A stretch of DNA of 64,000 bases from Ceratothoa steindachneri (taxonomy: Eukaryota > Arthropoda > Malacostraca > Isopoda > Cymothoidae): NCBI GenBank assembly GCA_963969495.1, contig OZ018326.1, positions 182,939,653 to 183,003,652 on the forward strand, read 5' to 3'. Within the stretch, counting starts at the first letter, position 1; each line of letters starts with the position of its first letter. Below, piece by piece: positions 12,767 to 24,865 of this stretch. The notes beneath the pieces are model-generated. The model worked only from the letters and a program-made list of their open reading frames with translations. It searched no databases and was not told the origin of the DNA. The translations under genes and the position numbers were made by a program.

Positions 12767-13030
12767 TCATAGCCTTTTATTCTAAAAGCTATCTCACCCT
12801 TCTTTATTTATATAAACGCACTACGATATCTTCTAATCCTAATCCTTCATTATGAGCGATATCTAGGATTGTTCTGCCAGCCGGACAAATGGGAGTGAAG
12901 GGTGGGTAAAGTATCGGACCATATGGAACGTAACTGTTCACTCTCTGTAATTAAACCAGCGTCTGTTTGTCCTCGCGATATTGATTTCCCCACATTTTCC
13001 TTCCTTCTCAAGAAGCTAACAGGGGAAGGA
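12767..13030 (-). repeat. LTR-like repeat module B, copy 1
   Basis: About 260 bp directly repeated at 14031-14275, with shared strings TTTATATAAACG, GATATTGATTTCCCCACAT and the block around ATATCTAGGATTRTT. The pair lies 1.25 kb apart in the same orientation, as two LTRs of a largely deleted element would. Strand is given by the RNase H fragment between the copies. Confidence 0.6.
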
Positions 13031-13454
13031 GATCTCAAGTGCTCCCAAAAAATAAACGACAAATAAACATGTCTTGGAATGCAATTCCAAGTGCGACTGT
13101 TACCGTGAAAATGGCGTGGTCAACCATCATACTAAACTAAGTCTTATTGACATTGTACCCACACGCGCACACGTACATAAGGAGGTGAACGGTGGACTTT
13201 AACCTTTTCTCGTAAATCCAAGCAGTCCGGATCACACAACTCTATTTAACAAAAAAAACATCTATTACAACAAAGAATAAGAAAATCAAAATTACTATTA
13301 CTCTGTATCTATGCAGTTAATTCCGTACACAACTAAACCTTGACACCTTATTATGTACAGAAAAAATCGTCTTAAGACAAAACGGAGTTTAATTAGCCCT
13401 CTTTGGGGTTTCAGCTCAGTTATCGGTTCTATACTTATCAGAGACTTATATATA

Positions 13455-13570
13455 GTTTATGTTAAATTGGTACTCGATGAACAATAGACTACAACGTATG
13501 ATTCTGCCGTTCTGGCTTTTGCTGTTTCGCAAATATGCCAGAGGCCGGTGATTGAATTCCACGTTAAACA
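13455..13570 (-). pseudogene. Gypsy-type RNase H fragment
   Basis: The minus strand spells NHRPLAYLRNSKSQNGRI followed by an IRCSLLFIEYQFNINYI tail. This is the signature end of the Ty3/Gypsy reverse transcriptase-RNase H domain (family pattern TDHRPLxYL...RxxRW...L..Y.F.I.YI). Only about 40 residues survive. Flanking DNA to 14030 shows no further domain. The fragment lies between the two direct copies of module B, consistent with an internal deletion that left RNase H and LTR pieces. Confidence 0.75.
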
Positions 13571-14030
13571 CGCCATATTTTATATTGCATAAGCTATGGG
13601 AACTTCCGGACCATCGTTTTAATCTCGTACACGCACACAACCGATTCCTTCCCCACCGGCTTCGGTTCGGATTGCAAACTTCTTTTGGGGATTGGGTAGT
13701 GGAAGGATGGAGGCTAAACTAAATTTTTTTCCATCACTCGATCGGAAACTTTTGAATCTATGAGCGGGTCAAGGTTGTGATTTAAAATTAACTAAGTGGA
13801 CCGGTCTTCTTGGAGGGACTCTAATTAGGGTAGGGGATACTCATCCGAATTTACGTACTCCGTGGTTACTACATGAAGAGCTTCACAATGGTATAACGCT
13901 TCCATGGTTCCTAAAAGGTAGTTATGTAACCACGAAACAAGTAGCGCACTGCCTTACCCAACCTTACCACACAAACTTTCTGTTAAAGGGAGTACCACAC
14001 AAAAAAACTAATTAAAAACCTTAACGGGCT

Positions 14031-14275
14031 TGTTCATAGATTTTTATTCTAAAGTATATCCCACACTCCTTTGTTTATATAAACGGACTACGAAATCTGC
14101 TGATTGCAATCCTTCTTTGCGATAGATATCGAGGATTATTGAGCTAGGCGGGCAAACTGGAGGGGGCTAAAGTTTTGGACAATATGAAACAAAACTGTTG
14201 ACGTTGTGTAAGCAAACTAGCGTTTGTTTTTCCTTGCGATATTGATTTCCCCACATAGTTCGGTCTTGAGAAATG
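14031..14275 (-). repeat. LTR-like repeat module B, copy 2
   Basis: Direct repeat of 12767-13030. A frame conserved between the copies reads ILDI-x-EGL with VVRLYK on the minus strand, but similarity continues across stops, so I do not call a protein. It joins module A (inverted relative to its first copy) at 14275-14287. Confidence 0.6.
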
Positions 14276-14286
14276 AGTAGAATCCA

Positions 14287-14545
14287 GACAGCAATCGAGA
14301 GAAGAAGACCAGTCCCCAAGGAAAACAGGGAATCAAGAAAAAGTGCAACCGAGCGGGATTTTTATTCCCGAGGCTGTTCCTTTTACTCACATCGAAGAGT
14401 AGACCAGTGGTATAGAGAATTACTCTCATACCCATCTCTTGCAGAGAAAACCCTTATCTCAGTTTTCCTAATTTGTCCAGGTATATCCCTTATCAATGAC
14501 GAATACCAATGTGAGATTCCACTCAAGAAAAGAAGCCTCTGTTTG
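14287..14545 (-). repeat. LTR-like repeat module A, copy 2 (inverted)
   Basis: Reverse complement of 12293-12560. On the minus strand the order is A then B, whereas the first copy on the plus strand is A then reverse-oriented B. One of the two LTR-like units has therefore been rearranged by an inversion or by a later insertion. Confidence 0.65.
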
Positions 14546-17535
14546 TACATTAAATACTTACATTAAAAACATTTGTATTGTAAAAGTGCCTAGAAAAAAC
14601 GTACATGATATCAGTGGGTTTAACCTTTACTAACGTCACTGGTGTTAGAAATAGGGCCTGCTCGAGAATTTCCTATTGTGGATTTGGCCTCAACTCCACA
14701 TGCTATTCTTTGTCTTATATGTTCCTAGCGCTTTGTAGGCGTCGTTCTCTCTATATATGACCCCACGTCAAAGCAAACAGATTAACCTATTCTGGAAACT
14801 CTTTATCGTGGAAATTTAAGTTCGAGAGGAGATATGTAAATGGGAAACAAGTTAAAGATTACTTATGTCATCTAGAACGTATAATCCACTAGTGTATATT
14901 TTATTATTCTTTGAATAAGGTAAAATTGTGGCCATCTCACTCCCACTTTAAAATCCGAGTAGCTTCCTAGGACCATTTTGTGTATTTGGTTAGAGGCACT
15001 ACTTTTTCCACCTTCCTTGTATTATAGCACTTTGGCAGGTTTAAAATTCCCTCTACTCCGCGAACCTCCCTAGAATCTTTAAAGTATTTAGATAATTAAC
15101 GTTCACCTGTAATACATCAAAACTATAGCAATATATTGAACGTTGGGTTCAGGAAACAGAAAAGAAAATCGCTGAACTCCCGGTAGGAAATCTTTAGGGC
15201 ACTATCAAAAACTAACTCTTAAGGTTATTGCGTAGTTATATTTATCGCCATTTTTTTTTCAATAATAGTAGCGCCAGTATAATTCACCCAGAAGGTAGAA
15301 AAAGGTAGAGTCATTGAAAATTATTTATATGTTAATAGAGGAGAATTTGGCCTTTACAACTTTTTAGCCTCAACCTATGTCATATTCAAAATTTTATACT
15401 TACACTTCTGAATACTGTCAGATTCGTAGGATTCCTTACCTGCCTTTGAAGATGTTAAGCATCTGGTATTTGCTAGGATGTCGATAAGCCTAATGGATAA
15501 GCAGGTTAGGTTATGTTAGATTAGGTTAAGATCCAGCTTCTTACACATAAGTCCTTAAATGCCACTGCTCCCTATAGCTTTTCTTTATCACTGACACTGT
15601 CTCACCCGAAGAAAACCTTAGGTTCTTGCTCTGCTCTCAAAGAATTGATACTCTTATTATTTGTATTCCATGGGTGATTATACCTTCTCCATAAGTGTCT
15701 TGAGAATGTCGATAAGCAATTACTAGAAATTTATGTATCCAAAATTATCTAAGCGCTTAAGTTTCTTGGAGACAGAACAGGCATTGTTGGCATAGCAAGT
15801 AAGTGCAGTTTAATCTCGTGAACACTAGATAGTTCTTTTGCAAGCAGCCCTTTATTTAACATTGCTAAGAATTATGACACACCTCTCTCTGTCCGAAAGC
15901 TAATAGTTAAACTGCGCCACCAAGATTACTCTTTACATTAAACCATTGCAGACATTGTCATGCGCTCCAAGTGTGTAGTCAATAATATTGTCGACCTATG
16001 ATAAAAAAGTTTACATAAGGTTGATAAATTAACCGTTAGGCCATAAAGATGGAGCCATTAACCAAATTAAGAAGAAGGACTGTTTTAAGATGGCTGCAGT
16101 AAGTTCCAGAGAGATTAGTGAGATTTGGGCCATCAAGCTCACCAGGAAGACTGTCATCTCAACTGGTGGGAAAAAATATCGAAAGAATGTTAATTTATTT
16201 TATACGATAGGTAACAATCTATTCTCCTCAATTAAATTAACATTAGAAAGAAGAGATCATGGTACTCTCCCCTTTATAGAAACCATTATTCGAATAATAG
16301 GACTTTTCATGGTTACAAATAAGAGTTCTATTTGATGCCTTCATATACCAATTCATTCATACATTAATATTCTTGCCTTCATTAGAGCATCAAAAAAGTT
16401 TTATCTACTATGTTTATTTGTGTTTTTCCGTATTTTCTTTCTGAAATTTATTGATAAGAATATATATTTTATAGTTCTTAAATTATGTTTACCTTGATAA
16501 TTTTTAGATAATTTCAAGAAGTTTGTCAAAAAGTCATTTTATCAAAATACTACTACTAACATAGTCTTTTGCAACTCCTAATACATCCTCGCATTTAAAA
16601 TAATTAAATACTCCGGCTATTAATAAAAACTAAAAAAAATTGAGGCTGTTAATAAAATAGACAAAAGGAATTGCAAAAAAAAAACTACATAAGAAAGGCA
16701 GGAAGAGAACTTAGCATGAAGTAAAAACACCGTCCAGCCAATGTCAGTCATTTTGCTAAAGAAAGTGCATTATTTATGCATATCTACCATTATATCTCTT
16801 AATTAAATATATCAGGAAACATACTGGAATCTCTATGTGTGGCGTAAATTCCAAATTTGATTATGAAATCTGGTATATATTCCTTCGATCCATTTATTAT
16901 GAAGCAAAATCTCAACATAAGAAATCCTCTTGCTAATGAAATCTGTCGTTGTCCACTTTTGTCTTCGACTAAGTCAGAAATGTACTTCTCATTTTTTTGT
17001 CATCCCATCAGACTCAGTCTGAATGCTCGCTCGCTCACTGCGACATTCAGGAATAAATGCGAAAAATTGGCAAGAGTAAAGACGGATTTTTCAAGAAACA
17101 AAGGGCAAAAAAAACCAGAACAGATATCTTTTCATTTTGTGCTGATAAGAGACCTTTTCTGTTTCATTTGAGTTTGATATCCCTACAGCCATCCCTCTAA
17201 TGGATTACTATTTCATGTTCCCAAACTATGTATATTTTGGGGAAGGCAAGTTTCCGAACAGGTAGCCCGCGCGGGGTACATTAATACCACGTTTTTGACG
17301 AAACATGGTGCAATACTTTGATGGCGTAGACGTCTTGGGTTGGTTTCAACCAATGAGAAAACATCTTGGCTATTGTTATGCACCAATTAGAGCTCGCTAG
17401 GTTATGCGGGAGTTTGGCCAGCGCAGGTAGAAGCAAAAATTCTCTGTTTAGGCTCCATACTAGCCAGATCTCCCTCGAGTTACTCCGACACACACGCCGC
17501 CCACGCCCGCAATAAGAGTGGTGGTTCATAGAAAT
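14546..17535. other. intergenic stretch, no supported gene
   Basis: Nothing recognisable on either strand. A short degenerate TTAGG-like run (AGGTTAGGTTATGTTAGATT) lies near 15504-15523. Frames such as 16090-16335, 16857-17171 and minus 17281-17529 are open for 80-105 codons but match no family I know. A string GTAGCCCGCGCGGGGTACAT near 17262-17281 resembles one near 20331-20350 inside the piggyBac right end and may be a stray piece of that family. Confidence 0.5.
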
Positions 17536-17636
17536 TTAATAGCCCATAGCCAGATAAATGTCTTTCAATGTGATATGGGCGTGAAGTTTAATATCTAAAA
17601 AGAAATTGGTGAAAAATGATGGTGAAATAAGAGGGT

Positions 17637-17650
17637 GTCCCGCGCGGGAC
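17637..17650. repeat. perfect 14-bp GC palindrome in the left subterminal region
   Basis: GTCCCGCGCGGGAC reads identically on both strands. It sits in the left subterminal repeat of the piggyBac element; related CCCGCG and CCCGGG-like strings recur near the right end. Transposase binding is possible, but that is inference. Confidence 0.7.
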
Positions 17651-18006
17651 TTTTGCCCGACTCGCGGGTGACCATATCAGTCTTATACGGGATACTGTGC
17701 CTGGTCTAGAAGGAACCATATTAGTCCCACACGGGACTTTCTGCCCACTATAGGCATCTTATTTAATGAAATGTATGGTGATTTGTTTATGATGAAACGA
17801 ATGATCTGCATTATATTTTCTTTTAATGAAGGTTCTGGTGGATTATTATTGTGTTTTTAGATAAATATGGCCCTAACTAATGCCATGCTTCCTCATTGCA
17901 ACCTTCAACATTCTACTCTGAGGCCAGGAGGACTAGGTAGCAGGCTCATAGGAAAGAGGGCACCCACAACCACTTCCTGATTTCCCCCACCTAGTCCAAC
18001 AGCGAC

Positions 18007-20030
18007 ATGGAGGTGCAAGATGATGCCCTGGATAAGGTCTTTGATTACGACACCCTGGCCTTTGACTTCCTCCTTAACTTCTCGAATGATGTCACTACCA
18101 CAATCTCAGGTAAGCAATGAAACTAATGTTTTAAAGAGCAATAGTGTTTGTTTTGGTGTCATGTTTAGAAGGCCAAGTCCTGTAAAGTCATTGGCATTTG
18201 ATTTGTGCGCCATAGACTTGAAGAGAAAGCCCAAACAGACTCATGTTTTGCTGTAAGTCATTTGAATGGGTGGCCTTTAAATGGCTGCAGTAAATGTTTT
18301 GCTGTTATTTTTAAAGGGACGAGTCTAGTCATGTGATTTAAAGGGCCACATCTTTGTTGTCATCATGCGCTGTCACCAGGATCAGGCCACAGCCAAAGCC
18401 AGAGGAGGATACCATTGACAGTGAGGATGGAGATGAAGCAACTGGACCTGCTTCCAAGAAGGCTAGGAGAGCCCAGAAAGATGTGCTACAAAGGACATGG
18501 AAGAAAGAGGACATCAGCTATCCTCCACTGCCTGACTTTTCCCACTATGCCCCTCATGCTCTTAGGTTACCGAAAGAGTACTACCAGGACATCTTCACCA
18601 CGGCCCTCCTGGAGCATATCGTATACCAAACAAACCTCTATGCCCGGCAGAAAAAAACGTCAACACCACCTTCCAGATAGACAAGCATGAACTCATAGTG
18701 TTCAGCAGCATCGTGCTGTACATGTGGGTCTCCATCTTGCCTTTCATTGAGGACTACTGGGGAACATAGACGAGGGTAGTGCTTGTGGCTGAAGTAATGT
18801 CCTCTAAGTGGTTCCGGCTGGTCAGATTCCTTCTACAATTTAACAACAATGAGAACCTCCCTGGAACCACTGACCGCTTCTTCAAAATTCATCCCATCTT
18901 TGCTTTCCTGAACAGGCAGTTCCTGCAGTTGAAAGCAACCCCCACGCAGTCTATCAAGGAAGTCGTGGTATCCTACAAGGGCACCAGAGCGGGGACCGTG
19001 AGACAGTATATCCAGACAAAGCTGTTCTGTCGGACAAGCATTGATGGCTTCATCCATGATATCCTCATGTACCAGGGAGAGACTACCTTCACCAGCCACC
19101 AGACCAAGCTCTCCCAGGAGGAGTCACAACTGTTTGTCTCCACCAAGACCGTCCTTGTGTTGGCCAAGACCCTGAAGAGACTTTCTCAGTCAGCTAAATA
19201 TGCCGAAAACTACTTCGCCAGCATCGAGCTCGTTGAGTATCTGAAGGACAAGTTGGGCTGCCGGTACGTGGGGACGGCGATGGTCAAACGTGTTTGGCGC
19301 GCTCCTCTGATCTCTACCAAGGAACTTGGCAAGAAGATGACTCCTCGAGTCCAATACGACAACTGCTCCAGCAACGGGATCCTTTCCCTGCGCTGGAAGG
19401 ACAACAAGAACGATACGGTCCTGTCTTCTGACATCGGTGTCGAGCCCGTTGGCAATGTGAAGAGATACGACCGCAACACCAAGAAGAAAGTGGGAGTGCC
19501 CTGCCCTAACGTCATCAAGCAGTACAACTGGAAGATGGGGGCATTGACAAGTCCGACATGCTCACCCACCTCTACAAGACCCCAATGCGAGCCAAGAGGT
19601 GGTAAATGCAGCTCTTCTGGTATGTCGTAGATATCTGTGTCTGCAACGTCTGGATCCTCTACAAGCGAGAAGGTCAGGCCATGGGAGAGAATCCAATGCC
19701 CCTAAAGCTCTTTCGGTTTGATATCAGCTGCTTTGCTTGCTGCCAGAAGACCATGGGGTCCAGAATCACGAGGGCATCACCTGACCAGCCAATGTTTATT
19801 CCAGTGTCCAGCAGCGCTATAAAAACTCAGAGCCACACCTGCCCCTCTTCGTCAATAACCGGCAGACATGCAAGCACTGGTCCACCAAGGCCACAATCCA
19901 CCGCTCCAGGTGGATGTGCGATGTCTGCCAGATCGTGCTCTGCCTCTCGGACACCCGCAACTGCTTCAGGCCGTTCCACACCCTTCCCACCAAGGTTGAG
20001 CAGCAGCCCTCGACCCCCGCCTTTTTCTGA
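18007..20030 (+). pseudogene. piggyBac transposase pseudogene (DDE, PGBD-like)
   Basis: A start at 18007 opens an acidic N-terminus (MEVQDDALDKVFDYDTL). Then come WKKEDISYPPLPDFSHY (about 18500-18550), EHIVYQTNLYARQK (about 18615-18655), and a 283-codon frame at 18779-19630 covering most of the RNase H-like core, including KLFCRTSIDGFIHDILMYQG. A cysteine-rich tail (CDVCQIVLCLSDTRNCF) ends at a stop at 20028-20030. Damage: the first catalytic Asp is Lys (SIKEVVVSYKG, family IDEMMVPYKG) and the second is Glu (YAENYF). The third (GIDKSDML) survives but lies behind a one-base deletion in the G run near 19541. A TAA at 19602 replaces a Tyr codon, and frame shifts occur upstream and near 19800. 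Damage is modest compared with other elements here. Confidence 0.92.
18110..18379 (+). other. candidate intron in the piggyBac gene
   Basis: A CAG/GTAAGC donor (intron starting at 18110) and a CACCAG/G acceptor (intron ending at 18379) bracket 270 bp that lack transposase similarity, between the acidic N-terminus and the next conserved block. Because 270 is a multiple of three, splicing would keep the first exon's frame, yet the conserved downstream block is in another frame. Either an indel has occurred or the junctions are wrong. Confidence 0.4.
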
Positions 20031-20496
20031 TCCCGTCTCCCATCCACTGATGTCCTGTGGTTGATTTCCTATGTGTTGGTATGTAAAATCATGTATTTTT
20101 ATACTTTTTTATATGTAAAACATTGATTTTTTCCTTGCGTTTTATTTCAATCTAACATTGAATCTAAAGAAATATTCATGAAATTTATTGATGGTAAATA
20201 ACATATAATATTAACATAATTGAAGCCAGTTATAACATAATACAAAAAGAGTTATATGGTAAATTATTTATACCCCATACCGGGCGAAGTAGCCCGGATG
20301 GGACTGACATGGTTCCACGTGAGCCGGGCGGGTAGCCCGCACGAGATACTTCATTTACAGAACATTGCAGGCAATCAATGCTTCAAATCAAAAAATGTTC
20401 AGGAGTAAAAGTGTCTTAGAAATACATCTAGTTTATGACCATAAGAGGAATTTTTGATATCTCAAGTATTTCTAGGTGTGCCCTCTAAAGGGTTAA

Positions 20497-21799
20497 AAAA
20501 CAAATATCTTAGTTCTAGGGGGACTTTGTATGAAATAGTAATTTTATTATAAAAAATTAACATAATCAAACTTCTTTTAAATTAGAAGCTATTATTTAAT
20601 GTTTTTTAAAGAAATAGAATTGGAAGGAGAGATTCGGAGACATTTTCCAAAATTATTGAAATTAATCCTGTATTTTTTTCATATATTTGACGATTTATGT
20701 AAATCAAGGTTCCTTTTAAGAGTTCAGATAAAATTAATCAGAAAATGCATTAAAATTTAGGCTCCTTTTTTTTCGTATATAAAAGCAAATTTAGATTATA
20801 AAAGAGACTTAAGGATTGTTTTTTCCGTATATTAAAAGAATACCCACAAAAGACTTTTCTTGCCTTTAGGCCTTGAATATAAGCATGGATCTAAAAAGTC
20901 AATTATTAGGATATATAATGGAAAACATTGAATATTTTTAGATAAAACCACGTTGCTAGAGCTAGATAGGCAATAGGCCACAGAATGGAGGTCAGCCTGC
21001 GAAATGCAAGTTCGTCTTATAAGGAGGAGTGTCAAAACCGCCCCTCTTGTATGTTCCTATACTCTGTTTGCTTTATAACGTTTAATTTCTAACTTATTTT
21101 TCTTTAGCCTTGCCTAGCTTGGTCAGCGAAAAAGCCTGAGTTGCGGCTGGTATTATGACATACTAAATCTGTGCAGGGCTCAGTATAACCGATTATCGGC
21201 CACGAGCTTAAACCTAACTGTGGTGTTCTAGTAGGTAGGGTGACCAATGAAAGTGCGAACTAGGATAGACAGACGGGCTCCTACTAATAATGGAGAATTG
21301 GTAATGTTTGCAAGTGAATTTCCTTAACCCTAAAAAGCGCCATACTAATAAAAAGGAGGAATTCCTCTGCGTGGGAGAAAAACTACCGTTAGGAATACAT
21401 TCGAATTTTCCATAGGCCTAAAAACATAGGAGTACCAATTGGTCTGAGCGGTGGTTGTACCCTTGAACTTTTTGATCAGCACCGTGCTTCATAGGTTAGG
21501 AAGAGCTCCCCTTTTCAGGAGGGGGTACACTTTCCAGTCATAAAGATCTTCCCGAGTTCGAAACAATTGCCGCTCAAGATAATAACTAATGAAAGAAAAT
21601 AAAAGGCACAGGAAGGCGTAAAATAAATATTATTGGACTTGGATATAACCAGAATAAAATGTATTTAGACTATCAGCTTTTGCCGTTATCCGCCCAGGAC
21701 ACAAGGGTGTAGAAGTTCTCTCTACGCCATATATCCTACTTCTAAAAAAATTAGACTTTGAAGCCCTGGTAATTCTCTAGATCACGGCTATTAGAAGCT
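20497..21799. other. intergenic stretch, possibly including LINE 5' UTR
   Basis: AT-rich to about 21040, then a more balanced segment from 21040 to 21800 immediately upstream of recognisable LINE ORF1-like sequence. The latter could be the element's 5' untranslated region. No tRNA or other RNA gene could be supported. Confidence 0.4.
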
Positions 21800-23150
21800 T
21801 GAACTCTCTAAAAAATATAATCATAAGTAGGGAAGAAGGTTCCTGCCAGGAAATCAAAGAAGAAATTAAACAGAGACAACAGTGCCTGAAGATCTCCGAA
21901 GTAGTGAAATTTAAACCAACGTTTTCGAACTTATACATAAAACGAAAGAGAATGAATCCAAAATTCTAGAAAATGGACTATTCGCATATAGCATGAAATC
22001 CCTGGTACACATTCAAAGAGACGTATTCATAAACACACAAATATGTTTCTAATGCTGTTTATTGCGAAACACAAGACATAACTTTCCGATAAAATACTAC
22101 TTTCTATTCAGAATGTGGAATGAAAATTCATTCTTTAATCTCTTGCAACAATGCTACCAAAAGGTGAATTAACCTTCAGGGAGGCCATATGACTCTACCA
22201 GAATCTTCCTAAAAGAAGGAAAACCATAAACCAAAATGAATCTAAGCTACAAAAGAAGATTGAATCTCATAACAGGTCCACCTATGCTTCCATGGCCCCA
22301 AAAAATCGAAAAGGGCCTGCCACGCAAATAAACCTTGACGAAACATTAAATGTAAAAATCCTCACGTGCATCTTGCACTCGCATGGGATTAGCTTTGCGA
22401 ATCCTTAATCATAGGCAGCAACGCTCTACAGCATGCTAAACGAAAAAGAACTAGATCACATTAATTCCCCAAAGGAAGTTGATTAATCGGCAAGTTTCAA
22501 AGTTATAGTCTCAGAAATCACAACCGAATCAATCATCGAAGAGGATAAAGTTAGCGAGAAAAAGCAGAGGAAAGAGATAAAGAAACAAACTCAATAGACA
22601 GAATCAGCATTCGCGCCGGATAACCGGGAACAGGAGCTCATCCGAGTCATCGGAAGAAATACCTCAAAAAGTAAGAAACCAAAATCAATGTAAAGAAAAC
22701 CCCTGCACATTGCACAAGAAAGGAAGTCCAAAGCTAAACACAAACTCAGCCAAAATAAGAGAAATCGTTAGCTCTCCTTCAACCAATAGGATCCAACAAG
22801 AAAAGAACTACATGGACAAGGTTTAAATAGTAGGATATTGGAAATTAGGAAGGTATAGATAATACAGTAGAACATATACCGATGGAGAGAAAGAAATAAT
22901 ATATAGAATATATTTTAGAAGAATCTACATACTTGGATGTGATTCCAAAATTAGGGCACAGGAGCAACCTAAAAAACAATATCATAAGTATCTGTAATTA
23001 CAATATCATTGCTAGCAATCAAATGGGAGAAGGATTCGATAGAGCTTCAATATTTATAAGGCAAGGACTAATTTTTTAAAACAATATAAATCTTAACTGT
23101 TTTCCTTAGCAATAGAAATAGACATGGATATTACGAATACTATATTCCGA
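21800..23150 (+). pseudogene. LINE ORF1 plus start of endonuclease, decayed (Jockey-like)
   Basis: Plus-strand frames give a gag-like ORF1 of the Jockey type. The line runs PLDIREEIKQRQQCLKI-like sequence near 21850-21900, then VVKFKPTF near 21905, a cysteine/histidine stretch (YSECGMKIHSLISC and GGHMTL, about 22090-22200) resembling zinc knuckles, and SNRSTYASMAPKN near 22270-22310. Towards the end, ASIFIRQGLIF with INLNCFP (about 23045-23105) matches the start of an AP-endonuclease domain (family GGVAIFVRxGL). Stops and shifts are frequent. Similarity ends near 23150, so endonuclease and RT are missing. This could be the 5' counterpart of the RT family at 3559-5200, but no shared segment proves it. 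Confidence 0.55.
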
Positions 23151-24859
23151 ACCTTTCTTCTTCACCTCACGCTCACTCCAAACACCCATATGCACTCTAC
23201 TCTGAGTCTACTGAGCTTATGGTTGTGAGCGCGCGTAGGAATCGAATTATCTACCCCCCTCCCCCGCATTGACTACTTTCCCGAAGGTCAGGGATAGATG
23301 ATGAGCGAGAGGTGCGATCGATATGTTCTCTGTCTCTAACTTTATTTTTTATTTTATTTCTCATTTCCTGAATTTGCCTTGTGTAATAGAGGCGAAAGGC
23401 GTCGTAATCAAGAGTTTCCTTTTCCTGCGGGTTAATTTTCTTCGTTCGTTAGTCTCACGTGATTTCTAATCTATACTGTTTAAAATACTAAAATGCTTCA
23501 TATTCATATAAGATAACTAAATATTTGAGACTATTTTATCGCGCGCAAACTCCATAATAATTATTGTTTTAGGCTAGTAATAAAAAATATTCAAGGAAAT
23601 TTAGCACGAAATTTCTTTTATAATAAAATGAGAGAAACTTTGCTAGAAATATCGTTCAAAGCACAGCAAAGATATATTATCCAATATAATTTATGCGTTT
23701 TACGTTGCTAATTTAGAGAAAAAGATCTTCTAACATCGACAAAATTTGGAAGAAGATAATATATGTAAAAATACAAAATAACTTCTACACTATAAATATT
23801 ATTCAACAATAAAGCTAAGAGGAGAGAAGCATCTTATCTATTAATTTATCGAAAAAATATAAAATTACAATCAATAGAAACTCTATGAATATATATAAAA
23901 TTATTCCTAAATCTTCTAAAATTTTCCTAACTCTCTGATATATTTTTTTCAATATGTTTATCATATAATAAATGTTAAGAATATTGTATGGAAATAGTGC
24001 CAGTACTTTAAAAGATATTTTTAGCAAATTTCCTATCATTTTATTTATTAAGATTTTAGAAGTACAGAGCAGAAAAGACTTTCATTTGCATTCTAAGCCA
24101 GGTCAAAGAGGAAGAAAGAGAGAAGAAAAATATGAATCGAGTACTAGTTTAAAAAACATCGGTATTAGTATTAATCCAGATTTCTTTTGAATTACGTTCT
24201 CATTCTCTCTTTTAATCCCACTCAAAATAAATTCTTCATCATTTAGTCAATTGAAAATTATCAAAATACTCTATTTAATTCTTTTTACATTTATTTAAGA
24301 TGAATTTGCTAGTTTTTATCGGGCCCAGAATCTTTGAATATTTTCATTTGCGATAATTTTAGATTATTTCGCTTTCTAAGGAACTTTGCCCTTATCAAAA
24401 TGAATTAATTATCGTTTCATTGGAGATGACAACATTCATAAAATTTTCATTTAAAACCGTCACAAAATGAGATGCTTCTTCACCAAAGTGACCATAACAA
24501 TTCTATAGGTGAGTTGAGGCATTTCCTAATATATTTGCCTTAATTTAAATATCTATAAAATATATAAGCTTCGCGTTTAGCCACCTTCGCCACTTTCTTT
24601 TCATATTTTATTTTAATCCTATTAATGTTTCGTTTAACGAGCGGAAGATGATAATGGTTCGAGGTATCTACAATAAAATTACTATCGAACAATTTTATAA
24701 GATCGGTTCTGTTGCCTAAACAACCTCCCGACCTATTCCATCATATTTATTCACTCTCTACGACCGGCAGGTGGATGAAATTATTACTCACCTCCGCGGA
24801 AAGAAATTGTATTAATTATTGTAGTTTATTGACAAACTATTCAGCAGATGAGAAAGCGA

Positions 24860-24865
<6 letters not shown>
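23151..24865. other. intergenic stretch, nothing recognised
   Basis: A short balanced segment (about 23150-23480) with a C-rich run near 23252-23267 gives way to strongly AT-rich DNA. Open frames at 23815-24190 on both strands are overlapping low-complexity frames. No feature supported. Confidence 0.5.

Larger units (their letters stand above)
17536..20496 (+). mobile_element. piggyBac-type transposon, GC-rich, left end uncertain
   Basis: The element carries a decayed piggyBac transposase and has a convincing right end: GCCCTCTAAAGGG followed by TTAA at 20493-20496, the form expected of a piggyBac terminus at its TTAA target. Subterminal segments near 17625-17690 and 20281-20345 are imperfect inverted repeats rich in CCCGG and CCCGCG strings. 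The left end is not clear; TTAA at 17536-17539 is only the best-placed candidate, because the bases inside it do not mirror the right end well. Coding and subterminal DNA is visibly richer in G+C than the flanks. Confidence 0.75.

Noticed and set aside
15504..15531. Telomeric TTAGG array
   Set aside because: Only a few degenerate units occur here, near 8326 and near 62857; far too short for a telomere, though weakly consistent with an arthropod.
17262..17281. Left terminus of the 17.5-20.5 kb piggyBac at the GTAGCCCGCGCGGGG string
   Set aside because: It matches the right-end region in direct, not inverted, orientation and is not preceded by TTAA; kept only as a possible stray fragment.
18833..19569. 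Minus-strand open frames of 64-119 codons across the piggyBac gene
   Set aside because: Shadows of the GC-rich plus-strand transposase frame.
18779..19630. 283-codon piggyBac frame as a domesticated host gene
   Set aside because: Two catalytic Asp are substituted, a frameshift and an in-frame stop follow at 19541-19604, and the right TTAA end is present. It looks like a decaying transposon rather than a co-opted gene.
21480..21580. tRNA or tRNA-derived SINE suggested by GAGTTCGAAAC near 21553
   Set aside because: No matching A box at the right distance and no cloverleaf could be drawn.
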